From positions 1 through 13,154 of the forward strand of contig CABUAS010000048.1 of NCBI GenBank assembly GCA_902489595.1: a DNA stretch of 13,154 nucleotides, given 5' to 3'. The first letter of the stretch is position 1. Each line of letters begins with the position of its first letter. The DNA comes from an uncultured Oscillospiraceae bacterium. Lineage in GTDB: Bacteria > Bacillota > Clostridia > Oscillospirales > Acutalibacteraceae. This document shows, piece after piece, positions 6,453-13,151 of this stretch. The position numbers were made by a program, and so were the translations under genes. The notes below the pieces were generated by a model. The model searched no databases. It worked only from the letters and a program-made list of their open reading frames with translations, and was not told where the DNA came from.

Positions 6453-7484
6453 ATGGAAAAGAAAAACATTGACTGGTCAAATCTCGGCTTTGGCTATATG
6501 CCTACCGATAAAAGATTTGTATCGAATTTTAAAGAAGGCAAGTGGGATGACGGCGCTTTAACAGAGGATCCTAATATCACAATGAGCGAATGTGCCTGCG
6601 TTCTGCAGTATGCTCAGACTGTTTTTGAAGGTCTTAAAGCATATACAACAAAAGACGGCAGAATTGTCTGCTTCCGACCCGACCTCAATGCAGAAAGGCT
6701 TGCACAGTCTGCCGCAAGACTTCAGATGCCTGTTTACCCCGAAGATAAGTTTGTAGAGGCTGTTGAAGAAGTTATCCGTGCAAATGCCGCTTGGGTTCCT
6801 CCTTACGGTTCGGGTGCAACGCTTTATCTCCGCCCGTTTATGTTCGGCTCAAACTCGGTTATCGGCGTTAAGCCTGCTGAAGAATATCAGTTCAGAATTT
6901 TCTGCACACCCGTAGGTCCTTATTTCAAGGGCGGTGCAAAGCCGATTACAATCCGTGTTTGTGATTATGACCGTGCCGCACCTCACGGTACAGGCAATAT
7001 CAAAGCAGGTCTTAACTATGCAATGAGCCTTTATGCTATCGTTGACGCTCACAATCAGGGTTATGATGAAAATATGTATCTTGATGCCGCAACAAGAACT
7101 TATGTTGAGGAAACAGGCGGCGCAAACTTCCTGTTTGTAACTAAGGACGGCACAATCGTTACTCCGAAATCAGATTCTATTCTTCCGTCAATTACAAGGC
7201 GTTCGCTTTGCGTAGTTGCTGAAGAAATTCTCGGTATGAAGGTAGAGCACAGACCTGTTCGCTTTGATGAAATCAAAGATTTTGCAGAATGCGGCCTTTG
7301 CGGCACTGCTGCAGTTATCAGCCCTGTTGGCAAGATTGTAGACCACGGTGAAGAAATCTGTCTTCCGAGCGGTATGGACGAAATGGGCCCTGTTCTTAAG
7401 AAACTCTATGAAACCTTAACAGGCATTCAAATGGGTACAATCGAAGGCCCCGAAGGCTGGGTTCACGAAATTAAGATTGACTAA
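6453..7484 (+). CDS. ilvE: Branched-chain-amino-acid aminotransferase
   Basis: This PLP-dependent enzyme catalyses the last step of valine, leucine and isoleucine synthesis (2-oxo acid + glutamate to amino acid) or the reverse. The start at 6453 is chosen because AAGGAAG ends 8 nt upstream; the reading frame stays open back to 6363, but those codons overlap the promoter. The 343-aa product is fold-type IV and type-II-like: FEGLKAY (58-64), the PLP lysine K184 in GTGNIKAGLNYA, EETGGANF (219-226), SILPSITR (242-249) and the phosphate-binding GTAAV (284-288). It is monocistronic between its own promoter and a strong terminator. Together with the threonine ammonia-lyase it points to isoleucine/branched-chain metabolism, although no ilvBHCD genes are in the window. 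Confidence 0.95.
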   Translation: MEKKNIDWSNLGFGYMPTDKRFVSNFKEGKWDDGALTEDPNITMSECACVLQYAQTVFEGLKAYTTKDGRIVCFRPDLNAERLAQSAARLQMPVYPEDKFVEAVEEVIRANAAWVPPYGSGATLYLRPFMFGSNSVIGVKPAEEYQFRIFCTPVGPYFKGGAKPITIRVCDYDRAAPHGTGNIKAGLNYAMSLYAIVDAHNQGYDENMYLDAATRTYVEETGGANFLFVTKDGTIVTPKSDSILPSITRRSLCVVAEEILGMKVEHRPVRFDEIKDFAECGLCGTAAVISPVGKIVDHGEEICLPSGMDEMGPVLKKLYETLTGIQMGTIEGPEGWVHEIKID

Positions 7485-7503
7485 TTTTAAAATTATACAT
7501 AAA

Positions 7504-7531
7504 AAAACGGCACGGGTTTCCGTGCCGTTTT
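7504..7531. terminator. Bidirectional terminator between ilvE and ylmH
   Basis: AAAACGGCACGG (7504-7515), loop GTTT and CCGTGCCGTTTT (7520-7531) form a perfect 12-bp stem with A- and T-rich flanks. It serves the two convergent genes that end at 7484 and 7538. Confidence 0.93.
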
Positions 7532-7537
7532 GTTATA

Positions 7538-8263
7538 CTATTCATAAACCTTAACTGTAATAATATTTCTGTTTTTCTTTGTGTTTCCGAGAATACCTGA
7601 AAAAACAAATCTGCCTTTTCCTCTTACTGAGATTATATCGCCGTTTTTAAGGTTATAAGAAAAGTTTTCGCAGAGAATGCTGTTTACAAAAATTTTTCTG
7701 TTTGTAAAGTATTCTTTGATTGCATTTCGTGACAGATTGTAAACGCCTGCAATCACCGTATCAAGGCGGATTGACGCAACAATTATTTCTTTTTCCTTTG
7801 CATTGTCGCCAATCTCATCAGGCAGTTTATCGGCAACGGTGCATTTTACGCTTGTGTGTCTGATTTTGCCGAGATTTCTGCAAATATATTCCGCAATGCT
7901 TTCAAGGCAGAAAATATAGCCCGTGTTGTTGCTTATGATTATATCGCCTATAACCTCACGCTTGATTCCGAGCCCCATTAATGAGCCTAAAATGTCACGG
8001 TGTGAAAGTTTATCTGCAAACTTCTGTTGGGCAGGCTCAGCCCTGATAATTGCAATCGGGAAAACAGCCTCGTCACTGCCGTATCCGAAGCCTGCAACAC
8101 AGCGCTCTGCCATATCATAACCGCCGAAAAGCGTATAGGGAATATTCAGTTTCATTTTGTTCAGTTTGCTCTGCTCCTCCATATTCAGAAAATCCGAAAA
8201 GGTAACATAGCATCGTTCGTCTGCCCGCAGTGCAAGCTCATAAAATCTTTTTTCAATATCCAT
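7538..8263 (-). CDS. ylmH: YlmH-family RNA-binding protein with C-terminal S4 domain
   Basis: YlmH-type proteins bind RNA/50S ribosomal subunits; in Bacillus YlmH is linked to rescue of stalled ribosome subunits, and the gene is classically found with cell-division genes. The start MDIEKRFYEL at 8263 is chosen because YlmH proteins begin at this point, although the frame is open to 8332. The product is 241 aa, near family size. The N-terminal and middle part has FSDFLNMEEQ (22-31) and the hallmark SHRDILGSLMGLGI (87-100); the S4 RNA-binding domain covers about 167-230. No Shine-Dalgarno sequence precedes the ATG, and the -10 hexamer ends only 7 nt away, suggesting a leaderless mRNA. The usual sepF/ylmG/divIVA neighbours are absent; instead the gene diverges from an asparaginase-family gene. 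Confidence 0.88.
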   Translation of the reverse strand: MDIEKRFYELALRADERCYVTFSDFLNMEEQSKLNKMKLNIPYTLFGGYDMAERCVAGFGYGSDEAVFPIAIIRAEPAQQKFADKLSHRDILGSLMGLGIKREVIGDIIISNNTGYIFCLESIAEYICRNLGKIRHTSVKCTVADKLPDEIGDNAKEKEIIVASIRLDTVIAGVYNLSRNAIKEYFTNRKIFVNSILCENFSYNLKNGDIISVRGKGRFVFSGILGNTKKNRNIITVKVYE

Positions 8264-8270
8264 AAAATTA

Positions 8271-8299
8271 ATAATAACAATAATTGTTTGTTTTTTCAA
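8271..8299 (-). promoter_or_regulatory. Predicted promoter of ylmH
   Basis: On the minus strand, -35 TTGAAA (8299-8294), 17-bp spacer and -10 TATTAT (8276-8271). Seven nt separate the -10 from the A of the ATG at 8263, so the expected transcription start coincides with the start codon. Its -35 box directly abuts that of the divergent promoter at 8288-8315. Confidence 0.6.
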
Positions 8300-8315
8300 T
8301 GATTTTGTGTATAAT
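8288..8315 (+). promoter_or_regulatory. Predicted promoter of the asparaginase-family gene
   Basis: -35 TTGTTT (8288-8293), 16-bp spacer and the perfect -10 TATAAT (8310-8315). The predicted start near 8322 gives a ~53-nt leader that begins at the left arm of the hairpin at 8321-8365. The two back-to-back promoters interleave, so polymerase binding at one may hinder the other. Confidence 0.6.
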
Positions 8316-8320
8316 TTAAT

Positions 8321-8365
8321 TAAGCAAGCCATTTTAGGCTTGTTCGGATTTATCTCACTTGCTTA
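8321..8365 (+). promoter_or_regulatory. 5' leader hairpin of the asparaginase-family mRNA with two competing pairings
   Basis: TAAGCAAG (8321-8328) is perfectly complementary to CTTGCTTA (8358-8365), the latter ending at the Shine-Dalgarno AGGTGA (8365-8370). A second, exclusive hairpin pairs CAAGCC (8325-8330) with GGCTTG (8337-8342) around a 6-nt loop and uses part of the same left arm. The two structures could shift ribosome access or mRNA stability. I recognise no known riboswitch here. Confidence 0.45.
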
Positions 8366-8374
8366 GGTGATTAT

Positions 8375-9337
8375 ATGAAAATACTTATAGTTTTTACGGG
8401 CGGAACGATAGGCAGTCTTGCCGCTGACGGTGTTATCAGCCCGAACGGGCAGAGCAAGCGTATGCTTGTTGACCGTTTTGATAATAAACACGGTGTTATT
8501 TTTGATGAAACAGAGCCGTATTTTGCGCTCAGCGAAAATAATACGGGCGAAAATTTAACTTTGCTTATCAACTGTGTGATTGATAATCTTGATAAGGATT
8601 ATGACGGTATAATTGTTGCCCACGGAACGGATACTTTGCAGTATTCGGCGAGTGCTTTGTCGTTTGCTATTGGAGCCGATACAATTCCCGTTGTTATTGT
8701 TTCGGCAAATTATAATCTTGCTGACAGGCGCAGTAACGGTACTGATAATTTTGCAGGTGCAGTTGATTTTATTGTGAGCCGAAAGGGCAGGGGCGTTTTT
8801 GTAAGTTATAAAAATAGTGACGGCAGAATGTATATCCACCGCGGTTCCCGACTGCTTGCTCATAATGAGTTCAGTGATGATTTGTTCAGCGTTAAAAATC
8901 AGTATTTCGGAATGATTGATAACGGTAAGTTTGTTAAAAATGAAAATTATAAAGCGGTTAAAGATGAAATAAAGCCGCTCGGCAGGGTCAATCTTAACAG
9001 CCAGTGCGGTATTAAAACGATTTATGCCAAGGTCGGCGAGGCTTTTGATTATAAAGAGAATAAAATTTATCTTGTGAAATCCTATCATTCGGGCACATTG
9101 CCCACGGCTGACGAAAATTTTATCGGATTTGCAAGGTCAAACAACGTCTTTTTAAGCGGATTTGATAAAAACACAGTTTATGAAAGTGCAGCGATTTATG
9201 ATGAACTCGGGCTTAACATTCTTCCCGTGTCATCATTTATTTCAAGTTATATTAAATTATGGCTTGCGCACAGCAAAGGCCTTGATTTGAAAGAAATCAG
9301 TAAAAAATCCCTCGGTGAGGATATTGTTTTTGATTAA
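8375..9337 (+). CDS. Asparaginase/glutaminase-family protein, type I-like, with divergent active site
   Basis: The family hydrolyses L-asparagine (some L-glutamine) to the acid and ammonia. The 320-aa product has no signal peptide, as for cytosolic type I enzymes. N-terminal motif FTGGTIGS (7-14) carries the nucleophile T11; VAHGTDTLQYSA (81-92) carries the second catalytic pair T85 and D86. The region that should supply the catalytic lysine reads HRGSRLLAHNEF (155-166): beside the RGNRxxKAH pattern of E. coli AnsA it appears one residue short and lacks the Lys. Activity or specificity may differ, and a non-catalytic role is possible. AGGTGA lies 4 nt before the ATG, and a leader hairpin closes on it. 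The gene diverges from ylmH and ends before a palindromic repeat and a terminator. Family assignment is firm; substrate is not. Confidence 0.85.
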   Translation: MKILIVFTGGTIGSLAADGVISPNGQSKRMLVDRFDNKHGVIFDETEPYFALSENNTGENLTLLINCVIDNLDKDYDGIIVAHGTDTLQYSASALSFAIGADTIPVVIVSANYNLADRRSNGTDNFAGAVDFIVSRKGRGVFVSYKNSDGRMYIHRGSRLLAHNEFSDDLFSVKNQYFGMIDNGKFVKNENYKAVKDEIKPLGRVNLNSQCGIKTIYAKVGEAFDYKENKIYLVKSYHSGTLPTADENFIGFARSNNVFLSGFDKNTVYESAAIYDELGLNILPVSSFISSYIKLWLAHSKGLDLKEISKKSLGEDIVFD

Positions 9338-9343
9338 ATTGAA

Positions 9344-9371
9344 AAACGGGTCGATGAGGGCATCGACCCCT
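9344..9371. repeat. Dispersed 28-nt palindromic repeat, copy B
   Basis: GGGTCGATG (9348-9356), loop AGGG and CATCGACCC (9361-9369). It is identical to copy A (3393-3420) except for two loop positions and sits in the same orientation just behind a + strand gene. No T-tract follows. Confidence 0.8.
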
Positions 9372-9407
9372 ACTAAAATGTGGCTTGACTACATTATTAA
9401 CAGTTCG

Positions 9408-9438
9408 GGAACGGCGGCATCACCGTTCCTTTTGTTTT
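9408..9438 (+). terminator. Rho-independent terminator of the asparaginase-family gene
   Basis: GGAACGG (9408-9414) pairs with CCGTTCC (9423-9429) around an 8-nt loop and is followed by TTTTGTTTT (9430-9438). It lies 71 nt behind the stop codon, after the palindromic repeat. Confidence 0.75.
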
Positions 9439-9486
9439 GCAAATCTTTGATAATTTCACGAATCATAGGTGAATAAGGCTAAATGC

Positions 9487-9515
9487 TTGAACAAAAAATA
9501 AATAAGTATTATATT
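9487..9515 (+). promoter_or_regulatory. Possible promoter of the AraC-family regulator gene
   Basis: TTGAAC (9487-9492), 17-bp spacer and TATATT (9510-9515). The leader would be about 66 nt. A TATAAT at 9524-9529 is a better -10 but lacks a recognisable -35 at proper spacing, so the exact promoter is uncertain. Confidence 0.4.
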
Positions 9516-9587
9516 CAAATCAGTATAATCATTTTATTCTGTTGCAATTTGCTTTTGATTATATTAAACTGAAATCGGGGTGGAAAT

Positions 9588-10316
9588 ATGGATATCGGTG
9601 AATTAATAAATATCAAAACGCTTGAACGATCAGATTCATTTGATAAAAATGAAAAGCATACCCGTTATACGACTGAAATTAAAATTTTTTCCTGTGTGCA
9701 GCAAGGCGATATCAACAAACTGATTAAGGAACTGAAAAATATCAGTGCATTGGTGGTAACGGGAAAACTGTCAAACGACAGTGTTATGCAGTACAGATAT
9801 CTGGCGGTAAGCACGATTACCCTTGCAACAAGATACGCTATACAGGGCGGGCTGAACGAAAAAGAGGCATATGATTTTTCAGACAGAGTTATTATGTCTG
9901 TTGACGGTATGAATTCAAGAATTAAAATTCTGAATCTGCTTGCAAAGGAAATTTACAATCTTACAAATATGGTGAATAAAAGCAAATTAAAACCGTCACA
10001 GTCGCCTCATATAAGAAAATGCATTTGTTATATAAATGAAAATCTCAATGAAAAACTTACTGTTTCAATGCTGTCTGAAATATGTAATATTTCTCCCGAT
10101 TATCTTTCGCAGATATTTAAAGAGGAAATGGGCGAAAATCTCAGTGCGTATATTACAAGAAGAAAGCTTGAAACGGCAAAGGATATGATTGTGCAGGGCA
10201 AAAGCAATCAGGAAATTTGCGAAGCACTCGGCTTTTCCTCGGTATCGCATTTCATTACTGTATTTAAGCGCAATTATCATATGACACCTATCGAGTATTA
10301 TAATTTAAGCAGATAA
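9588..10316 (+). CDS. AraC-family transcriptional regulator
   Basis: This is a DNA-binding regulator with a C-terminal AraC/XylS double helix-turn-helix domain (about residues 140-240). The first helix-turn-helix is near LTVSMLSEICNISPDYLSQIFK (158-177) and the second near NQEICEALGFSSVSHFITVF (207-226), ending with the typical MTPIEYY. The N-terminal ~130 residues form a helical domain with AVSTITLATRYAIQGGL (73-89), resembling the linker found in YesN-like or YSIRK-type AraC regulators, with no cupin, receiver or membrane segment visible; the signal sensed is unknown. GGGGTGG (9577-9583) lies 4 nt before the ATG. It is convergent with the symporter/phosphoesterase operon across a shared terminator, making that operon a plausible but unproven target. 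Confidence 0.88.
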   Translation: MDIGELINIKTLERSDSFDKNEKHTRYTTEIKIFSCVQQGDINKLIKELKNISALVVTGKLSNDSVMQYRYLAVSTITLATRYAIQGGLNEKEAYDFSDRVIMSVDGMNSRIKILNLLAKEIYNLTNMVNKSKLKPSQSPHIRKCICYINENLNEKLTVSMLSEICNISPDYLSQIFKEEMGENLSAYITRRKLETAKDMIVQGKSNQEICEALGFSSVSHFITVFKRNYHMTPIEYYNLSR

Positions 10317-10320
10317 ATAA

Positions 10321-10354
10321 AAACGCTTGGCTGATAAGCAGTCAAGCGTTTTTT
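10321..10354. terminator. Bidirectional terminator between the AraC gene and the GPH operon
   Basis: AAACGCTTG (10321-10329) pairs with CAAGCGTTT (10343-10351); one G-T wobble and CTG/CAG extend the stem to 13 bp around loop ATAAG, followed by more Ts to 10354. An A-run on the other side serves the convergent gene that ends at 10359. Confidence 0.93.
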
Positions 10355-10358
10355 GTAC

Positions 10359-11858
10359 TTATTCTTTTTCCATTTGTTTTGTGCGTTTCGCCTCAATTTC
10401 TTTCTGGGCATTTTCTTTTGTTTTGCCTGTGAAATCGTTGAAGAACATAGGAATGATGGTAAGCAGGAAACCTACAGCAGGCACGATTGTTACAAGTGCT
10501 AAGAGCATTTTCTGTGTTTCGGGCGACTGCTGGAAGAATATCTGCCTGCCCTCAATATCAACAAGCGATTTATCAACTGCTTTGAAATCGGTTTTGCCTA
10601 AAATCTGACCGAATACAAATGTAGCAATAGCGGCGTTGACCTTTGAAAGGAAGGTCTGGAATGAGAAACAAACACCCTCGTGCCTTTCGCCTGTTTTCCA
10701 CTCAAGATAATCAACAGAGTCTGCAATAAGAGCATATGTGATAACGTTGTAAATTCCGAGCGGAATGCCCATCAGGAACAGGAATACCCAAAGAATATAC
10801 ATATTGATATTGCTGATATCCTGTGCAAAAATTACATAGCAGAGTGCGTGAACAACAAGGCCGAAAACTGCGGAGCCGATATAAATCTGTTTTAAACTGA
10901 ACTTTTTGCGCAGAATCGGGAAGATTGCCATTGCAGGCACCATTCCTACACCGATTGCAACTGTAAGCGTTGTTACAATCGTTCCTCTCGGAATCCAGAA
11001 ATCATATGCCGCTTTGGCGTCAACATTCTGTAAAAGATTGCCTGCGGCGTCAAAAATCTGTGAGAAATCGGTGTGATTCTGAATGATTAAATAGTTGCCG
11101 ATATAGTCTGCACACTGGTTTGCAGTTACCATTGTTGAACCTAAAATTGATGCAAAAATTACAATGATAAGCAGTTTGTCTTTACCGAGAACAACAAATG
11201 TTTCTTTGAAAGACGGAGTGTTGTCTGTTTTCGGAACTCTTTCTTTTGATACAAAGAAGATAAGGCTTGAAAGACCGCAGCCGAGCAGTGCAAAAATAAG
11301 CGCACTTACGAAAAATCCTTTTGTGTAGCCCATATTGCTCTGATAAAGAATCGGAACAAGCAGAGCAGGAAGGATGCCGCCGAAAGTTGAGCCGAGTCTT
11401 GCGGTTGAGATGAACGATGTTCTTTCGCTTTCAAGCGGTGTGATTACCGATGAAAGACCCCAGAACGGAACATCCTGCACGGTGAAAGCAACGCCCCAGA
11501 GGATATATGTAACAAGTGCCCATATGAAAGCGGCATTTGAACCGTGTTCAAACGGTGCCGAAAACAGCAATATGGTGCTTATTGCAATCGGTATAGGAGA
11601 AAACAGAAGATAAGGCCGCATTTTGCCCCATCTTGATTTCGTTCTGTCTACAATCATACCCATTACAGGGTCATTGATGGCATCAAAAATTCTGCCTGCT
11701 AAAATGATTGTGGTGCCCTGTTCAAGCGTAAGCCCTGCACCGTTTTGGAAAAATACAAGCGTGAACATAGACATCAGCGTGTAGATTCCCGATCTGCCGA
11801 ACGCACCGAGTGTAAAGCAGATGCGTTCTTTCATTGTTAAATACTTTTTAGACTCCAT
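10359..11858 (-). CDS. GPH-family (MelB-like) cation:glycoside/sugar symporter, second paralogue
   Basis: A 499-aa inner-membrane carrier with about twelve hydrophobic segments. The signature FDAINDPVMGMIVDRTKSRW (58-77) holds D59 and D63 at the MelB cation-site positions and is followed by GKMRPYL; the late DSVDYLEW motif before helix XI is conserved, as is the downstream GERHEGVCFS stretch. It is the same family as the gene at 3480-4988 but clearly diverged, so substrates may differ. AAGGGG lies 6 nt before the ATG. It follows the phosphoesterase gene by 34 nt with no terminator between, so the two are probably one operon. The solute could be a sugar, glycoside or uronide; nothing here identifies it. 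Confidence 0.9.
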   Translation of the reverse strand: MESKKYLTMKERICFTLGAFGRSGIYTLMSMFTLVFFQNGAGLTLEQGTTIILAGRIFDAINDPVMGMIVDRTKSRWGKMRPYLLFSPIPIAISTILLFSAPFEHGSNAAFIWALVTYILWGVAFTVQDVPFWGLSSVITPLESERTSFISTARLGSTFGGILPALLVPILYQSNMGYTKGFFVSALIFALLGCGLSSLIFFVSKERVPKTDNTPSFKETFVVLGKDKLLIIVIFASILGSTMVTANQCADYIGNYLIIQNHTDFSQIFDAAGNLLQNVDAKAAYDFWIPRGTIVTTLTVAIGVGMVPAMAIFPILRKKFSLKQIYIGSAVFGLVVHALCYVIFAQDISNINMYILWVFLFLMGIPLGIYNVITYALIADSVDYLEWKTGERHEGVCFSFQTFLSKVNAAIATFVFGQILGKTDFKAVDKSLVDIEGRQIFFQQSPETQKMLLALVTIVPAVGFLLTIIPMFFNDFTGKTKENAQKEIEAKRTKQMEKE

Positions 11859-11892
11859 AATTTGCCCCTTTGCATTTTATTTTGATATTGTG

Positions 11893-12984
11893 TTACAGAA
11901 ATTTTGTCAGCAGATAAATTATAACTGCAACAGCAATAATAACAGAAACAATTTTTATGCCTCTGTGAATTCCGTCATAAAGATTGGTCGGCATAATCTG
12001 CAAAATCAAATAGCGCAGTTTTTCGCTTACCTTGTTCCCTATAATATCTTTATATCTTAAATCATATGTATCATATTCGCCGTCGGTTTTCAGATTGATT
12101 ATTCTTACGCCTCGGTCAAGACCCGGTCCGTATACATGAAAGCCTGCTCCCTGCGTGTAGCCTAAATCAACGCCGTTCACCTTGCCGTTAAAGGAATTGT
12201 TGTGGTCGTGGCCGAAATAAATACCGCGAACGTCACCTTTTTCGGTCATTGCGGCAAATTCGCCGCTGTTTTCCATCGGGTCGGCAGGGGATTCCCTCAT
12301 AAATCCTGTGCTGTTGATTCTGTCCTTATTAAGGATATACCATTTGCCCTTGTGGTTTCTGAAGCCCTGAACGGCATCTTTTGTGCCTTTTTTAACCTCA
12401 GTCAGAAGTTCCATAACTTCAGGTACGGGAATATGCTGAATTACGATTGACGGCACAACGCTGCCGTTTCTTTGCTCGTATTCGTCACGCACACTTCTGT
12501 ACCAGTCAATCTGATTCTGATGCACATTGTCATAGCCGATTGTAAGGCTTGTGTTACTGTCAATCAGATAAAGCAGAAACTGAGTTTTGCCGTCTTTATT
12601 TATTTCAATATAATGATTGGCACAGCCGTCAATATCAGGCGTGTTTTCACCGATAAAGCCGTCGATTTTTTTGTAGATTTCAAACTGCTCTTCGTTTGAA
12701 ACGCCTACCTGTCTGTCGTGATTGCCGAAGCAGATTGTAAAGGGAATGCCCCTGTCTGTAACAGGCTTTGTTATTTCTCTTAAAACACGTTCAACAGTTG
12801 CTTTATTTCCTTTAAAACTTGATTTCTGCCATATCTGGTCGCCTGAAAATACAACTAAATCGGGTTTTTCAAGGTCAAGCGCTTTGCTTATCAGTGCAAT
12901 CGTGTCGGGGCTGACTTTTGCTCCCTCCTGCACATCGGCAATCTGCATTATTTTAAAATTATCATTTTTGTAATTCATTTTCAT
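11893..12984 (-). CDS. Calcineurin-like metallophosphoesterase with C-terminal membrane anchor
   Basis: A binuclear-metal phosphoesterase of the calcineurin-like superfamily, probably near the Dcr2/purple-acid-phosphatase-like group. The start at 12984 is chosen because AGGTG lies 6 nt upstream; the frame is open to 13092 but that part covers the promoter. The product is 363 aa. Motifs in order: ADVQ (16-19; D17 present, but the usual His of DxH is Q19), SGDQ with D49, GNHD (87-90), QHIP with H184, and GHDH (258-261). Residues ~343-361 (IKIVSVIIAVAVIIYLLTK) form one membrane helix at the extreme C-terminus. With no signal peptide, the enzyme domain is predicted to face the cytoplasm as a tail-anchored protein. 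The partner gene is a GPH symporter 34 nt downstream, so it could process a phosphorylated or phosphodiester ligand, but the substrate is unknown. Confidence 0.87.
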   Translation of the reverse strand: MKMNYKNDNFKIMQIADVQEGAKVSPDTIALISKALDLEKPDLVVFSGDQIWQKSSFKGNKATVERVLREITKPVTDRGIPFTICFGNHDRQVGVSNEEQFEIYKKIDGFIGENTPDIDGCANHYIEINKDGKTQFLLYLIDSNTSLTIGYDNVHQNQIDWYRSVRDEYEQRNGSVVPSIVIQHIPVPEVMELLTEVKKGTKDAVQGFRNHKGKWYILNKDRINSTGFMRESPADPMENSGEFAAMTEKGDVRGIYFGHDHNNSFNGKVNGVDLGYTQGAGFHVYGPGLDRGVRIINLKTDGEYDTYDLRYKDIIGNKVSEKLRYLILQIMPTNLYDGIHRGIKIVSVIIAVAVIIYLLTKFL

Positions 12985-13020
12985 ACTGTGCACCTGCCTT
13001 CGGATTGTTTTTTGATTTTT

Positions 13021-13050
13021 ATTATATATTGATAAAATATTGATTGTCAA
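13021..13050 (-). promoter_or_regulatory. Predicted promoter of the phosphoesterase-symporter operon
   Basis: On the minus strand, consensus -35 TTGACA (13050-13045) is 18 bp from -10 TATAAT (13026-13021); a TATATA two bases nearer gives a 16-bp spacer. The leader would be about 30 nt. A direct repeat overlaps the -35. Confidence 0.65.
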
Positions 13051-13060
13051 GTTGATTGTC
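13040..13060 (-). repeat. Direct repeat GACAATCAA x2, candidate operator
   Basis: On the minus strand GACAATCAA occurs twice, at 13060-13052 and 13048-13040, with a 12-bp period and CTT between. One copy overlaps the -35 of the phosphoesterase promoter and the other sits just upstream, as expected for a regulator acting at the -35. AraC-family proteins often bind directly repeated sites, and such a regulator is encoded at the other end of this operon; the link is inference. Confidence 0.45.
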
Positions 13061-13083
13061 TGTATATAGTGAATTTGGTAAAT

Positions 13084-13151
13084 ACTTTTCACTGTTATTT
13101 ATTACTTCCCAAAATCGGCTTGCGGAAATTAGTGAAAAGTGAAGAGTGAAT
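13084..13151. repeat. Inverted repeat ending in a 7-nt tandem repeat, possible small repeat element at the window edge
   Basis: ACTTTTCACT (13084-13093) and AGTGAAAAGT (13131-13140) are perfect 10-bp inverted repeats 37 nt apart. The right arm is the first part of three tandem units AGTGAAA, AGTGAAG, AGTGAAT (13131-13151). No gene is seen here. It may be one end of a miniature repeat element that continues beyond the window, or a regulatory hairpin. Confidence 0.45.

Noticed and set aside
8264..8332. Longer ylmH start at 8332
   Set aside because: The extra 23 codons contain a good promoter and are not part of the family; no ribosome binding site precedes 8332.
8555..9088. 177-codon open frame on the minus strand inside the asparaginase-family gene
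   Set aside because: It lies wholly opposite a recognisable gene, has no family features and has low-complexity Ile/Asn-rich composition expected of an antisense shadow.
12985..13092. Longer phosphoesterase start at 13092, giving an apparent hydrophobic N-terminus
   Set aside because: The extension overlaps a consensus TTGACA/TATAAT promoter; AGGTG sits correctly before 12984.
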